The notes beneath the pieces are model-generated. The model did not search any database, was not told the DNA's origin, and saw nothing but the letters and a program-made list of their open reading frames with translations. The position numbers and the translations under genes were made by a program. DNA of 64,000 bases from Hyphomicrobiales bacterium (GTDB lineage: Bacteria; Pseudomonadota; Alphaproteobacteria; Rhizobiales; Rhizobiaceae): contig UBUL01000004.1 of NCBI GenBank assembly GCA_900468625.1, positions 117,338 to 181,337 of the forward strand, written 5' to 3'. Of this stretch, positions 26,185 to 35,779 are shown piece by piece (position 1 is the stretch's first letter; the number at the start of each line of letters is the position of its first letter).

Positions 26185-27027
26185 ATGCTGTTTAGAATTG
26201 TTTCATTTGTTTCTGCCGCCATTCTCCTCGCGGCCGCCTCCCTCCCCCAGACCGGCCCGATACCAGAACAAAAACCGGATCAGGAACAAGTTCAGCCGGA
26301 TGGCAAAACACCGATCCCGGCAGAAAAACCCACTGCATCACCGGACAAACCTGTTGTTCCAGCAGAAATGCCGACGGCTCAGCCAGAAGACAAGCCGGCG
26401 TCACAGCCAGACGAGCAGACGACGGGCCAGATGCAAGGCCCTCCCCGCCCGCCTTTGACCGTCGCGTCCGAACCGGACGAGGAACACCAGGCCTGCCTGA
26501 AGGAACTGACCGCTCTCGGAGCAACCTTCAAGGAGATCACCCGCATCGACGACGGCAATGGCTGCGGCATCGACAAGCCGATCGTGCTAAGCTCCCCACT
26601 GCCGGGAATAGCGTTCAAGCCTGAAGGGAAAATGCGCTGCGAAGCCGCTCTCGCTTTGGCCCAATGGGTGAAGGAAAGCGTCATCCCGTCCGCCGCTGCA
26701 TTGGACAATGGGAAGATCGTCACGATCAATCAGGCCTCGACCTATGTCTGCCGGCTCCGCAACAATGCCTCCACCGGCAGGATTTCCGAGCATGCCCGCG
26801 GTAACGCCATCGACATCGCGAGCTTCACCTTCGAAAACGGCAGGACCGTCGCAATCGAGCCGCGCCGTGAAGACCCGACGCTGACCGGCGCGTTCCAGCG
26901 TGCGGCCAGCGCCTCTGCTTGCCTCTATTTCACGACCGTTCTGGATCCGGAGAGCGACGCCGCGCATGAAACACATTTCCATCTCGACGTGATCGAAAGG
27001 AATGGCGGCTTCCGCTATTGCCATTGA
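26185..27027 (+). CDS. extensin-like C-terminal domain protein, exported
   Basis: The roughly 280-aa product has a signal peptide (residues 1-20, LFRIVSFVSAAILLAAASLP), a Pro/Gln/Glu-rich linker to about residue 90 (repeats of the type EKPTASPDKP) and an extensin-like C-terminal domain. That domain carries a peptidase-like site: CGIDKPIVL, SEHARGNAIDIASF and HETHFHLDV, resembling zinc D,D-carboxypeptidases of the MepA/VanY fold (His in SEHARGNAID and HFHLD). A role in periplasmic peptidoglycan trimming is inferred. The start at ATG 26185 follows TTG at 26182. It is divergent from the TonB receptor gene. Confidence 0.85.
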   Translation: MLFRIVSFVSAAILLAAASLPQTGPIPEQKPDQEQVQPDGKTPIPAEKPTASPDKPVVPAEMPTAQPEDKPASQPDEQTTGQMQGPPRPPLTVASEPDEEHQACLKELTALGATFKEITRIDDGNGCGIDKPIVLSSPLPGIAFKPEGKMRCEAALALAQWVKESVIPSAAALDNGKIVTINQASTYVCRLRNNASTGRISEHARGNAIDIASFTFENGRTVAIEPRREDPTLTGAFQRAASASACLYFTTVLDPESDAAHETHFHLDVIERNGGFRYCH

Positions 27028-27066
27028 AATGCGCGCGGGACTGGTCGCGACGATCTTTGAGCCTCG

Positions 27067-27913
27067 TCAAACCCCGAGGCCTGCTTTCGAGAACCATAGG
27101 TCTCTATAGATCGCAACTGCCGTTTCATCCGGCGCTCGCTCCTGAGTGAGCCAAACCGACTGGATGGAACGAGCCTCGCCGCCATCGGGCATTTTTGTGG
27201 ATTGAGCTGGATCGGAGGCCCCGATGCAGGGAATGAAGTAGGCCTGCATCAAGGCGCGGGCGCTGAACCCCTGCTCCCGGCGTGTGATCATCACGGCAAG
27301 CCCGACCTTTTCGTTCGCCTGCCAAGGTATGATGATCCGGCCGCCAAGGCGCAGCGCCTGCAACCACGATATCGGCGGCGCCACGACACCGGCATTCACA
27401 TAGATGAGATCGGCCTCCGGCAGCTCCCGAGTCGTCGCATCGGCGCAGATGAACGGAGATGTTCTCGAATGAGGCAAGATTGTCGCGGGTTCGGCTGGCC
27501 AACTCCTCATCGATCTCGACAGCATGAATATGACCACCCGGCGTCACCAGCGTCGACAGAATGGCCGTGTAATATCCAGTCCCCGTACCGATGTGAATGA
27601 CCGTCTCGCCGGGCTGCGGCGCTACGGCACCCAGGAAGGCGGCATGGAGAAACGGCTCGCCATTGTTGATGCCCTTGGACTTGTCCAGGGCGACCAGAAC
27701 GTTCTGGTAGAGGAACGTAGGATCGGCGTTTGGGGTTTCCAGGTAGTGGCGACCGGCCCTGATCTGCCACGGCCCCGGCCCCATGAATGCCTCCCGCCTG
27801 ACGAGACGAAAGGCCTGCTCCAGCCTTTCCTCGGAAGAATTACTGGCGGCTGCCATCATCTTCGCATGGAAATCCCGCATCTCATCCAGACTTGCGCGGC
27901 CGTCAGCAGTCAC
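27067..27913 (-). pseudogene. frameshifted protein-L-isoaspartate O-methyltransferase-like gene
   Basis: GTG 27913 opens a frame with the methyltransferase Rossmann motif GETVIHIGTGTGYYTAILST and HAVEIDEELASRTRDNLA; it then leaves homology after ENISV. The continuation CADATTRELPEADLIYVNAG, ALRLGGRIIIPWQ, the expected C-terminal half, lies in another frame and runs to 27067. Removing one C (plus-strand G about 27451) restores a single frame reading NISVICADATT. So a single-base insertion splits the gene; it could be real decay or a sequencing error. The intact family repairs isoaspartyl residues in aged proteins or methylates other acceptors. The start follows GGAGACGGATC. Confidence 0.8.
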
Positions 27914-28073
27914 GATCCGTCTCCGTCTTAACGATGCTTGGATCGTGCCGATTTGTTTCGGATTTCGCCAAGGTCAATACGTTAGATATCCTACCAAAAT
28001 TGGATGACAATAGATGCGGGCGAAGCTGCCAAGCCGGCACTTCCAGACCGACAAGTGGAATCAGATTCTAAAC

Positions 28074-29753
28074 TTAAAACAGTCCTTCGATGTAGCCCCG
28101 ATCATTGAGGAAAATCCTCTCCGCCGCCGGCGCCTTCGGCAGGCCGGGCATGGTCATGATCTCGCCGGTGATGACGACGACGAAGCCTGCGCCCGCCGAC
28201 AGCCGCACCTCGCGAACCGGCACGATATGCCCTTCCGGCGCACCGCGAGTGTTCGGGTCGGTCGAGAAGGAATATTGCGTCTTCGCCATGCAAACAGGCA
28301 GATGGCCATAGCCCTGATCTTCCCAGGACCGCAGCTGATCGCGCACTGCCTTATCCGCCGTGACCTCGCCGGCATGGTAGATCTTCGAAGCGACGATCTC
28401 GATCTTCTCCAGCAGCGGGAGATTGTCGGGATAGAGCGGCTGGAATTTCGCCTGGCCGGACTCGGCAAGCTCCACGACCTTCAGCGCGAGATCGACGATG
28501 CCGGCCGACCCCTCGGCCCAGTGCCGGCAGAGGATCGCCTCCGCCCCGAGCCGCGCGACATAATTCTTCAGCGCCTCGATTTCGGCTTCCGTGTCCAAGA
28601 CGAAATGATTGATGGCCACGACCACGGGCACGCCGAACTTGCGGACATTGGCGACATGCCGGCCGAGATTGGCGCAGCCCTTGACCACAGCCCCGACATC
28701 CTCCTTGCCGAGATCGTCCTTCTTGACGCCGCCGTTCATCTTCAGCGCCCGCACGGTCGCGACGATAACGGCGGCATCCGGTGAAAGCCCGGCTTTGCGG
28801 CATTTGATATCGAAGAACTTCTCCGCTCCGAGGTCGGCACCGAAGCCGGCTTCCGTCACTACGTAGTCGGCAAGCTTCAAAGCGGTGCGCGTCGCGATCA
28901 CCGAATTGCAGCCATGGGCGATATTGGCGAAGGGGCCGCCATGCACCAGCGCCGGATTGTTTTCCAGCGTCTGCACGAGATTCGGCTGCATGGCGTCCTT
29001 CAGGAGCACGGCCATGGCGCCGTCGGCCTTCAGGTCGCGGGCGTAGACCGGCGTTCGGTCACGGCGATAGCCGATGATGATGTTACCGAGCCGCTTTTCC
29101 AGATCCTTGAGGTCGGATGCCAGGCATAGGATCGCCATGACTTCGGAAGCAACGGTGATGTCGAAGCCGCCTTCGCGCGGAAAGCCGTTCGAAACACCAC
29201 CGAGCGACGATACGATATCGCGCAATGCGCGATCGTTCATGTCCATGGCGCGGCGCCAGGTAACGCGGCGAATATCGATATTCTGCTCGTTGCCCCAGTA
29301 AATGTGATTATCGATCAGCGCCGCGAGCAGATTGTGCGCGGAGGTGACGGCGTGGAAATCGCCGGTGAAATGCAGATTGATATCTTCCATGGGGACGACC
29401 TGCGCATAGCCGCCGCCCGCCGCCCCGCCCTTCACGCCGAAGCATGGACCAAGCGACGCCTCGCGCACGCAGACCACCGCCTTCTTACCGATGCGATTCA
29501 GGCCGTCGCCGAGGCCGACCGTGGTGGTGGTCTTGCCTTCGCCCGCAGGCGTCGGATTGATCGCCGTGACGAGGATCAGCTTTCCGTCCTTCTTTCCGGC
29601 CTGGGCCGCTATGAAGCCGGCCCCGATCTTTGCCTTGTCATAGCCGTAAGGTGCCAGATCTTCCGCCGGGATGCCGAGCTTGGCTCCTACCTCGATGATC
29701 GGCAGCTTCTTTGCCGCGCGGGCGATTTCAATATCGGATGCCACCGTCACCAT
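28074..29753 (-). CDS. fhs: formate--tetrahydrofolate ligase
   Basis: Fhs joins formate to tetrahydrofolate with ATP, making 10-formyl-THF for purine synthesis and one-carbon metabolism. The product (559 aa) has the N-terminal ATP-binding P-loop [18 protein letters not shown] near residue 60, [20 protein letters not shown] near 90 and [14 protein letters not shown] near 390, as in all members. The start at 29753 ([16 protein letters not shown]) gives the usual length; the longer frame adds 18 unrelated residues. It appears monocistronic; no folD or other folate genes adjoin it. Confidence 0.96.
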   Translation of the reverse strand: MVTVASDIEIARAAKKLPIIEVGAKLGIPAEDLAPYGYDKAKIGAGFIAAQAGKKDGKLILVTAINPTPAGEGKTTTTVGLGDGLNRIGKKAVVCVREASLGPCFGVKGGAAGGGYAQVVPMEDINLHFTGDFHAVTSAHNLLAALIDNHIYWGNEQNIDIRRVTWRRAMDMNDRALRDIVSSLGGVSNGFPREGGFDITVASEVMAILCLASDLKDLEKRLGNIIIGYRRDRTPVYARDLKADGAMAVLLKDAMQPNLVQTLENNPALVHGGPFANIAHGCNSVIATRTALKLADYVVTEAGFGADLGAEKFFDIKCRKAGLSPDAAVIVATVRALKMNGGVKKDDLGKEDVGAVVKGCANLGRHVANVRKFGVPVVVAINHFVLDTEAEIEALKNYVARLGAEAILCRHWAEGSAGIVDLALKVVELAESGQAKFQPLYPDNLPLLEKIEIVASKIYHAGEVTADKAVRDQLRSWEDQGYGHLPVCMAKTQYSFSTDPNTRGAPEGHIVPVREVRLSAGAGFVVVITGEIMTMPGLPKAPAAERIFLNDRGYIEGLF

Positions 29754-29922
29754 AAGACACGCCCCCAACATACGGTCATTTGCCTGTCGGGATAAACCAA
29801 TATCCATCCGGTGTGAATAGCGGCGGCATAGCCTCTCGCGCGAAACGCTCCGCGTCTTGCTGCGGGATGGAAGCGTGCCTATTTACGGGGTCCAAATCTA
29901 ATCCGAGACAGAAGGAAGAAAT

Positions 29923-30438
29923 ATGAAATCCCTGGAATTGCTGGTCGAGCGCATCATCCTCTCCAGTCGTTGGCTTCTGGTGATCTTCTATCTCGGTCTT
30001 GCAGCCTCGCTCGCCGTTTATGCCGTCTCTTTCATCTTCAAATTCTATAAGGTGACGATCAACGTCTTCCAGTATGACGAAGCGGATATGATCCTGGCTA
30101 TCCTCGGCCTCATCGACGCCGCCCTGGTTGCAAGCCTGATCGTCATGGTAATGATTTCGGGCTACGAGAATTTCGTCAGCCGCTTCGACGAAGCCGAAAA
30201 TGGAGGCGAGGTTTCCTTCATCGGCAAGCTCGATTCAGGCAGCCTCAAGATCAAGGTCGCTTCATCGATCGTCGCCATTTCCTCGATCCATCTGCTGCAG
30301 ATTTTCCTGAATGCCACTCAGTACGACAACGCCAAGCTGATGTGGTTCACCATCATCCATCTTGCCTTCGTCGTCTCGGCACTGCTACTGGGATTCCTCG
30401 AAAAGATCATGGCAAAAGCCAAAGCCAAGGTCGGCTGA
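29923..30438 (+). CDS. YqhA family membrane protein (UPF0114)
   Basis: The 171-aa product has three or four predicted transmembrane segments (residues about 18-38, 60-82, 108-125 and 138-158) and the UPF0114 motifs LILSSRWLLV-type N-terminus, YDEADMILAILGLIDAALVASL and LHLLQIFLNA-type third segment. The function of the family is unknown. GAAGGAAGAAAT before ATG is a good ribosome binding site. It ends 14 bp from the stop of the convergent ClpP-like gene. Confidence 0.9.
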   Translation: MKSLELLVERIILSSRWLLVIFYLGLAASLAVYAVSFIFKFYKVTINVFQYDEADMILAILGLIDAALVASLIVMVMISGYENFVSRFDEAENGGEVSFIGKLDSGSLKIKVASSIVAISSIHLLQIFLNATQYDNAKLMWFTIIHLAFVVSALLLGFLEKIMAKAKAKVG

Positions 30439-30452
30439 CGCCGAAACGAGGT

Positions 30453-31403
30453 CTACTTGCCGGCCATCGCCGCCGTTGCATTTGTCACCGGCGGCGGTGT
30501 TGCGCAATCTGGGATCGATTGCCCGTCCTTGCAGTTGCGTGCGGAAACGAGCGCATCGGCATCGGCAAGCTCCGTCGTCAGTTTCAGGTTCAGCGCTTCC
30601 ATCTGCGAAATGAGATGAATTCCGCTCGGCTCCGTTCCGAGCATGACATCGACAAGCCCTCTGTCGATTCCCATCTTGTCGAGGAACCCGACCAATCGCG
30701 CCCGCTGCGCTCTATCCAGCTTCGTCGTATCGTATTTGCCGACGAACTTGCGTCCGATCTCCTTCCTTGAGAGAACCTTGCGCTTGCCATTCACCATCTC
30801 GTATTCGGTGCGGTAGCGGACGCGGACCTCGCTGTAGGTCGTGGTAATCTGATGAACGCCAAGAAGCGCGAACGGGCTGGAAACGCGCTGGACCCCGCCT
30901 GCAAAAAACAGCGGACACGCCGAGAAGCAGATCGCACCGGAAGAAAATGCCTGCCCCTTGATAGAACCGTCCGTCGCAATCGCAGAAGAGCAGATCGGCT
31001 CGGCATAGGAACATGCCCGAGAGCGGGTGCGGCCAACCGCGATGGAGAGCTTCTGTTTGCGGATGGTGCGGGCCATTTCCATCGCCGCCTTCACATCGCC
31101 GCCGGGCGAACTGACGACAACAGGCAATTTCTGGTCACCGAGCCGTTTCAGGAACCGCTGCAGCTTCTTCGGCGTATCGGCCATGATCTGCCCCTCGGCA
31201 GATATCCAATCCGGACATGTGTTGTCGGCCCGGCATTGCCCCATATCGCCGTGAACGAGCAGGAACTGCATCGGCTTGCCCCCGGTGACGCCGGCAGGCT
31301 CGGCGGACACAGGTGAAGCCAGCAACAGCGAAACGGCCGTCACCTGCCACAGCACCGATTGACTGCACCGCGCCGCAAGCAGCGGAAAGAAGCGAAGATT
31401 CAT
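30453..31403 (-). CDS. exported ClpP/crotonase-fold protein of unknown function
   Basis: The 316-aa product from ATG 31403 has a signal peptide (about residues 1-35, ending SPVSAEP). The central part resembles ClpP/SppA-type serine peptidases: VVVSSPGGDVKAAMEMARTIR matches the SPGG loop that forms the oxyanion hole, followed by ICFSACPLFFAGG (possible nucleophile Ser) and LLGVHQITT (possible catalytic His). It has six or more cysteines, as is common for periplasmic proteins. The frame is open further upstream to 31826, but the signal peptide argues for 31403. It is not associated with a Clp ATPase. The substrate and role are unknown. Confidence 0.7.
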   Translation of the reverse strand: MNLRFFPLLAARCSQSVLWQVTAVSLLLASPVSAEPAGVTGGKPMQFLLVHGDMGQCRADNTCPDWISAEGQIMADTPKKLQRFLKRLGDQKLPVVVSSPGGDVKAAMEMARTIRKQKLSIAVGRTRSRACSYAEPICSSAIATDGSIKGQAFSSGAICFSACPLFFAGGVQRVSSPFALLGVHQITTTYSEVRVRYRTEYEMVNGKRKVLSRKEIGRKFVGKYDTTKLDRAQRARLVGFLDKMGIDRGLVDVMLGTEPSGIHLISQMEALNLKLTTELADADALVSARNCKDGQSIPDCATPPPVTNATAAMAGK

Positions 31404-31987
31404 GAGGTATACGCCTGGAAGCGATTGCTTTGGCAAGACCGATAGCAACCGCTTTGGGCCTTCGCAAGGCACGCTCACGCTGCGGCGCATCATTTGGCGA
31501 AACTCTTGGCGATCTGTGTGGCAAGTCCTGCAAAGAAGAGTTCCAAAAGGCAAGATCGACCGCCGCGGAATCTCTGAAGACGAGCGTCCGATCAACGCTG
31601 CCGCTGACAACATCAACGAAACAGAAAAGCCGATGAAACTAAGCGCGAGCCCGTCTTGGATCAAGTCCCCGCCTCCCGTCGGTCGGCATGATGATGTGCT
31701 GAACGTCGCTTCAAGCACCTTCTGATATCGCAAATATGCCTCGTACTGCTGCGCCCTCAAAGCGGCAAGCGACGCCAAATGTATGGTCCTGGCGCCATAT
31801 ATGCAGCGGAAGAGCAATTTCCGCACATATTGCCCATTTTGGGCGAAAAGTTGAGAAAACCATTGTATTCCAATATTAAAATATATGAAAATAAAATTAT
31901 TTCTGGCCCTGTGGTATTTTTGCGTCTAGCATTCACTCATAAATCCGGTATTTCATAACGCTAACACGCTGTGGGCGCCGCTACTCC
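31404..31987. other. long intergenic region with AT-rich promoter zone before the LuxR gene
   Basis: The 584-bp gap contains no supported gene. A plus-strand open frame (31402-31725) and the minus-strand upstream extension lack ribosome binding sites and homology. The last 140 bp before the LuxR-type gene are clearly AT-rich compared with the surroundings, typical of a promoter or a binding region for a nucleoid protein. Confidence 0.45.
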
Positions 31988-32719
31988 ATGTCCTATATCA
32001 TCACTGCCGAGAGACAATTGTTGCTGTCTGCCGAGTTGGCGGCGGCTCGGACGCAAGCGGCCTTCGCGCTGGCGCTGGAACGGACGGGATCGGCCTTTGG
32101 CTTTGGCCCCATGGCTTTCATGAATGCCCCGGTTCCCGATGATACGATGATGATGCCGCTGCTCATCGAAGGGACAATGCCCGCCCAGTTCGTGCGTGAA
32201 TTCGATCGCCACCAGCTCGTCCGGCGCTGTCCGATGCTGCAGTGCACGCGCGACTCGGTGATGCCGCGCTTCTGGCATCTGCTGGAGAAAGGCTCCGAGC
32301 CGCACGCTGATCTGCCGCATGAGCTTCATACGCTGCTGATCAATTATAATTGTCCGATGAGCGTCATCATCCCAATCAACTCCCCGGATGGCCAACGGCT
32401 GCTCTTCTGGTTCATGGGCAATCGCAACAATCTCAGCCAGAGCGAAATCAACGAGCTCACGCTGATCATGCTGCAGGCGCTCGATTCCTATAATTGTCTG
32501 AAGCGAAACGATAGCGCTGCACCGCACTCGCTTTCGGCCCGCGAGCTCGAAGTGGTTCGCTGGACAGCCCAGGGCAAGACCTCGGTCGAGATCGGCCAGA
32601 TCCTTTCGCTTTCCGATCATACGGTCAACGCCTATATGATGAATGCGATCAAGAAGCTCGATTGCGTCAACCGCACGCAGCTCGTCGCCAAAGCCATTCG
32701 GCTGAAATTCATCAGCTGA
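31988..32719 (+). CDS. LuxR-family transcriptional regulator
   Basis: The 243-aa product has an N-terminal region of about 170 residues that may be an autoinducer-binding-like or other sensor domain, and a C-terminal GerE/LuxR helix-turn-helix (SLSARELEVVRWTAQGKTSV, then EIGQILSLSDHTVNAYMMNA, about residues 180-235). The N-terminal half is not clearly an acyl-homoserine lactone pocket, and there is no luxI gene in the window, so it may be an orphan of the kind found in rhizobia. No response-regulator receiver domain is present. Its targets are unknown. Confidence 0.8.
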   Translation: MSYIITAERQLLLSAELAAARTQAAFALALERTGSAFGFGPMAFMNAPVPDDTMMMPLLIEGTMPAQFVREFDRHQLVRRCPMLQCTRDSVMPRFWHLLEKGSEPHADLPHELHTLLINYNCPMSVIIPINSPDGQRLLFWFMGNRNNLSQSEINELTLIMLQALDSYNCLKRNDSAAPHSLSARELEVVRWTAQGKTSVEIGQILSLSDHTVNAYMMNAIKKLDCVNRTQLVAKAIRLKFIS

Positions 32720-32771
32720 TTCTTCCAAGCCTCAATTCGAAATCGGGTTCGGTCGACTAGGGCCACATATC

Positions 32772-32866
32772 CGTTAAAGCTATTTCAGGAAATGGTCGCA
32801 GCGGCTTTCCATCCGGAATCGCGTACAAACAATAAGATAGAACAGTTCAGGGTTTCCGTGAGGAGC
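32772..32866. repeat. degenerate intergenic element, family A copy 2
   Basis: From TTAAAGCTATTTCAGG onward the sequence follows the reverse complement of the element at 2506-2609 (AGGAAAnGnnCGnAGCGGnTTTCC and later parts) with many substitutions and small gaps. It lies between the LuxR gene and the DUF2333 gene. Confidence 0.6.
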
Positions 32867-32888
32867 CAAGCCAAGGGCCAAAACGCGC

Positions 32889-34028
32889 TTAACGGCCACC
32901 CAAAACCGTGCGGATTTCGACGAGGCTCGATCGCACCCGCAGGATATGGAATCCCATGGTTGCGAGATGGCTCGGCATGAAGGAGCTGTCCTCGGGTCCG
33001 TTCGAAATGATGAAGGGCTGAATGCGCAAGGCTGCCTGCAATTGCGTTGTGACGTCAGCCCAGAGCGCGCCGACGTTGCGCTCGGCGATCACCTGCTGGA
33101 AATCGGCGCGCGCCGCGGTCAGAATACCATAACTGGCGTAGAGCTGGCCGTAGGCAAACCAGAAGCGGTCGTCGGCTCGCATGTCCAGCCAGCCATAGCT
33201 ATGATCTGCAGCCCGTCTCGCCAATATGTCGGCCGTGCTGCCAAGGTCGTTGGCAATATGGTCGACGAACTGCAGGAGATTGTCGGCGCGTCCATCGAAG
33301 ATCGCCTTGCAGTTGCCGAGGTCGGTGTTGAAGCTGCGCAGATTGGCCATTGCGGTACGATAGTAGCTTGGGCTCGGCGTCTTCGGCCCGAAAGGATGCA
33401 GACCGAAATACCAGCTCGATTCGTCGAATTGCAGATTGCCGCGCGCCTTCTGCAGATCGCTGTTGATGCCCGACGTTCCGCGCACGCGGCCCAGCGTATC
33501 GACCAGCTCCGCCGAAGTGCGCCGAACCACCGAGTTTATGCCTCGCTGAAAGGAAGCCTTGTTGTCGAGGAAGGGCGTATCGTCCCACGATATGCCGAAC
33601 AGCCCGAGCTTATAGAGCAGCATGGAAGAGATCCAGGCATTCTGGTTGACGTTGAAGTCGATCAGATCGGTGGCAACATCGACGACAGCCGAGGTCTGGC
33701 AGGTTTTGGATGCGGTTGCGGCAGCCTGCTGGCCTTCCGTTGCCGGCAATTCCTGCCCGGCGGAGTATTTGCGCTCGGAGAATTTGTAGACGTCGGGATA
33801 GGCCGTATTGAACCCGGTCCAAACCTGCGTCTGCCAGATGAAATAGATGTAAAGCAGAGCCAACAGCGCCACGGCGGCGGCGAGCGGCAGCTTGATCATC
33901 CAGTTGCGTTGCCGATACCAGCCATGTGCCGCAAGAAATGGCCAGGCGATTCCGACGAAGACCAATCCGATCCATCGCGCAATGGCGGTCCGGATGCGCT
34001 TGAAAAACGCCGCGATCGAGTCGAGCAT
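32889..34028 (-). CDS. DUF2333 family protein
   Basis: The 379-aa product matches DUF2333, an uncharacterised proteobacterial family. It has a membrane-associated N-terminus with two hydrophobic segments (WIGLVFVGIAWPFLAAHGW near residue 20 and LPLAAAVALLALLYIYFIW near 48), then a large presumably periplasmic part (YPDVYKFSERKYSAGQELPA, LLYKLGLFGISWDDTPFLDN, SWYFGLHPFGPKTPSPSYYR). The start at 34028 follows a GGAGAC ribosome binding site; the longer frame adds 36 unrelated residues. No function is known. Confidence 0.85.
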   Translation of the reverse strand: MLDSIAAFFKRIRTAIARWIGLVFVGIAWPFLAAHGWYRQRNWMIKLPLAAAVALLALLYIYFIWQTQVWTGFNTAYPDVYKFSERKYSAGQELPATEGQQAAATASKTCQTSAVVDVATDLIDFNVNQNAWISSMLLYKLGLFGISWDDTPFLDNKASFQRGINSVVRRTSAELVDTLGRVRGTSGINSDLQKARGNLQFDESSWYFGLHPFGPKTPSPSYYRTAMANLRSFNTDLGNCKAIFDGRADNLLQFVDHIANDLGSTADILARRAADHSYGWLDMRADDRFWFAYGQLYASYGILTAARADFQQVIAERNVGALWADVTTQLQAALRIQPFIISNGPEDSSFMPSHLATMGFHILRVRSSLVEIRTVLGGR

Positions 34029-34226
34029 GGACACGTCTCCTAAACCACACCGCGCATCCTGCCACACGCGAAGGACGCACCATACTGAGCCTGCGGCAAC
34101 GGTCTTTCCGAAAACCTTCTCCGGCTTCCGCACCATAAGGCCTTATTGCCACTCGCGTTCCAGCAAATATGTGTTCTCGGGAAAAACAACAACCGTCTGC
34201 ACAGAATTTTCGACGCCGGCCAGCAA

Positions 34227-35249
34227 TCAACCCTCCGGTTGCGCTTCGTCCGCCGCCCTATCCATCTCCCTGGACGCGGGCAGCAGGTGCGGCTCCAGCC
34301 GCCTCGTGAACACGGCATCGACATGTGCCTTGCGTGCCGCCAGGCCCTGCCCGGCCAGCACGTTCGCCTCGAAGAAACGGATCAGGCTCTCGACCGCGGC
34401 CGTTCGCGCGACCGTGGCTGATGAGGGGCTCGCTTCCGCTGCCAATGCCTTGAGCAAGGCAATGCGCTGCTCGATATCGACAGTCAGCTTGCTTGCCATC
34501 GCACTGATGGCGGCCACTTGGCCGTTCAAGGCAGCCGCCAGCCTTTCGTAGATGTCGATGAGGCGCTGCCGTACCGTCCGGCCCGACTGAAGCCGCTGCT
34601 CCTGCCGGCGGATATCGTCCTGCTCGGCAAGCAGCGCGCGATAATCCGCCTCCTGCTCGGATTGCAGATCGGCATGGCGCGAGGACGGGCGGTTGCGTCG
34701 CTGGTACATGAGCTTCTCGGTCAAAGCATCGGCCCGCCGCTGCATCTCCTCAATCTCGAAGTCAACTTTTCGCCGGCGCTCTATGACGCCTTCGAGATGG
34801 AGTTCGCAATCATGGAAGCAGCGTGAGAACGCGGGCCGAGCCTCCTTGAAGAGAAGATCGAGTTCCGCCGAAATATCCAGGATTGCATCGAGATCGGCCG
34901 CGATTGCCTCCGGCTTCATGGGGGCTCGCGCCACCGTCCTTCCAAGCAAACTCGCATTTTCAAGGCCGACCTTTTCATCGAACCGCCGCCGATGCTGCAT
35001 ATCCGCCTGTTCGGTTGCGCGATCCAGTTCCTTGACCAGCGACAGGGCCAGCGATTTCCAGCGGTCCAGCAGCTCGGTGGCCTCGCGCACCAGAGCTTCC
35101 TCGACAGGGAAATTGATGGTTTCGACGCGCTCATCGCCCCTGGCATGGCCAGCCAGCACCGCTACAGCCGAGTTCGCGGCGTTTATGGCGTCTTCAAGCG
35201 TCGCACGCGCCTTGTCGAGCATGTCATCGAAGGAATGAGACTTGACCAT
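34227..35249 (-). CDS. conserved coiled-coil protein of unknown function
   Basis: The 340-aa product is almost entirely helical and charged, with long heptad-like stretches (RRKVDFEIEEMQRRADALTE, LLAEQDDIRRQEQRL and others) and no catalytic or membrane motif that I recognise. It starts MVKSHSFDDMLDKARATLED. It is separated by 198 bp from the DUF2333 gene in the same direction, and the two may be functionally related, but nothing shows it. The name is only descriptive. Confidence 0.6.
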   Translation of the reverse strand: MVKSHSFDDMLDKARATLEDAINAANSAVAVLAGHARGDERVETINFPVEEALVREATELLDRWKSLALSLVKELDRATEQADMQHRRRFDEKVGLENASLLGRTVARAPMKPEAIAADLDAILDISAELDLLFKEARPAFSRCFHDCELHLEGVIERRRKVDFEIEEMQRRADALTEKLMYQRRNRPSSRHADLQSEQEADYRALLAEQDDIRRQEQRLQSGRTVRQRLIDIYERLAAALNGQVAAISAMASKLTVDIEQRIALLKALAAEASPSSATVARTAAVESLIRFFEANVLAGQGLAARKAHVDAVFTRRLEPHLLPASREMDRAADEAQPEG

Positions 35250-35320
35250 GGAAGCATTCTCTCCCCTGCCTCTGGGGCGAGACTAGCTGCTTCCGCCGGC
35301 GAAGAAAATGCTCGAAACAA

Positions 35321-35707
35321 TTATTGCGCAGCGGCTGGATTTTTCAGATAGGCGATCAGATTGTCGAGGTCTCTGTCGCTCTTCAGGCCGGGGAACGTCA
35401 TCCTGGTGCCCTTGACCAGGGACTGCGGCGCCGGCAAATACGTCCGCAACAGCGTTTCATCCCAGACTTTGCCATCCGCCCCGAATGCCTTCATAGCCGG
35501 CGAATAGATATAATTCGGTGCGCTTGCGACAGGCCGCCCGACGATATCAATCAAGGAGGGACCGACGCGATTGTCGGGCGCAGTGGCCGTATGACAGGCG
35601 CCGCATTTCTTGAAAACGACGGCGCCTGCGACCGCATCTCCATCCGCAAGCGCGGAAGACGCCGGGGCAAGCACAATGGCCGCCGATACCAGACAAGGCA
35701 GTCTCAT
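35321..35707 (-). CDS. class I c-type cytochrome
   Basis: The 128-aa product has a signal peptide (residues about 1-21, VSAAIVLAPASSALA) and the haem-binding motif CGACH near residue 35, with a methionine axial ligand in GTRMTFPGLKSDRD near residue 105. This is the layout of small soluble periplasmic cytochrome c of the c2/c550 type, which shuttles electrons between a quinol or dehydrogenase complex and a terminal oxidase. No partner gene adjoins it. It lies between a coiled-coil protein and thymidine kinase. Confidence 0.92.
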   Translation of the reverse strand: MRLPCLVSAAIVLAPASSALADGDAVAGAVVFKKCGACHTATAPDNRVGPSLIDIVGRPVASAPNYIYSPAMKAFGADGKVWDETLLRTYLPAPQSLVKGTRMTFPGLKSDRDLDNLIAYLKNPAAAQ

Positions 35708-35779
35708 CGTCCCTCCCGATCAGGCCCGGCTTCAATCTGCGGCCAAATGCCGGCTGATGTCATGGCCGGATGATGGCGT

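Noticed and set aside
27440..27460. Programmed frameshift in the isoaspartate methyltransferase-like gene
   Set aside because: No slippery sequence or stimulating structure; a one-base insertion explains it more simply.
31402..31725. 107-codon plus-strand ORF in the long gap before the LuxR gene
   Set aside because: No ribosome binding site, no homology recognised, and it starts inside the signal-peptide region of the opposite gene.
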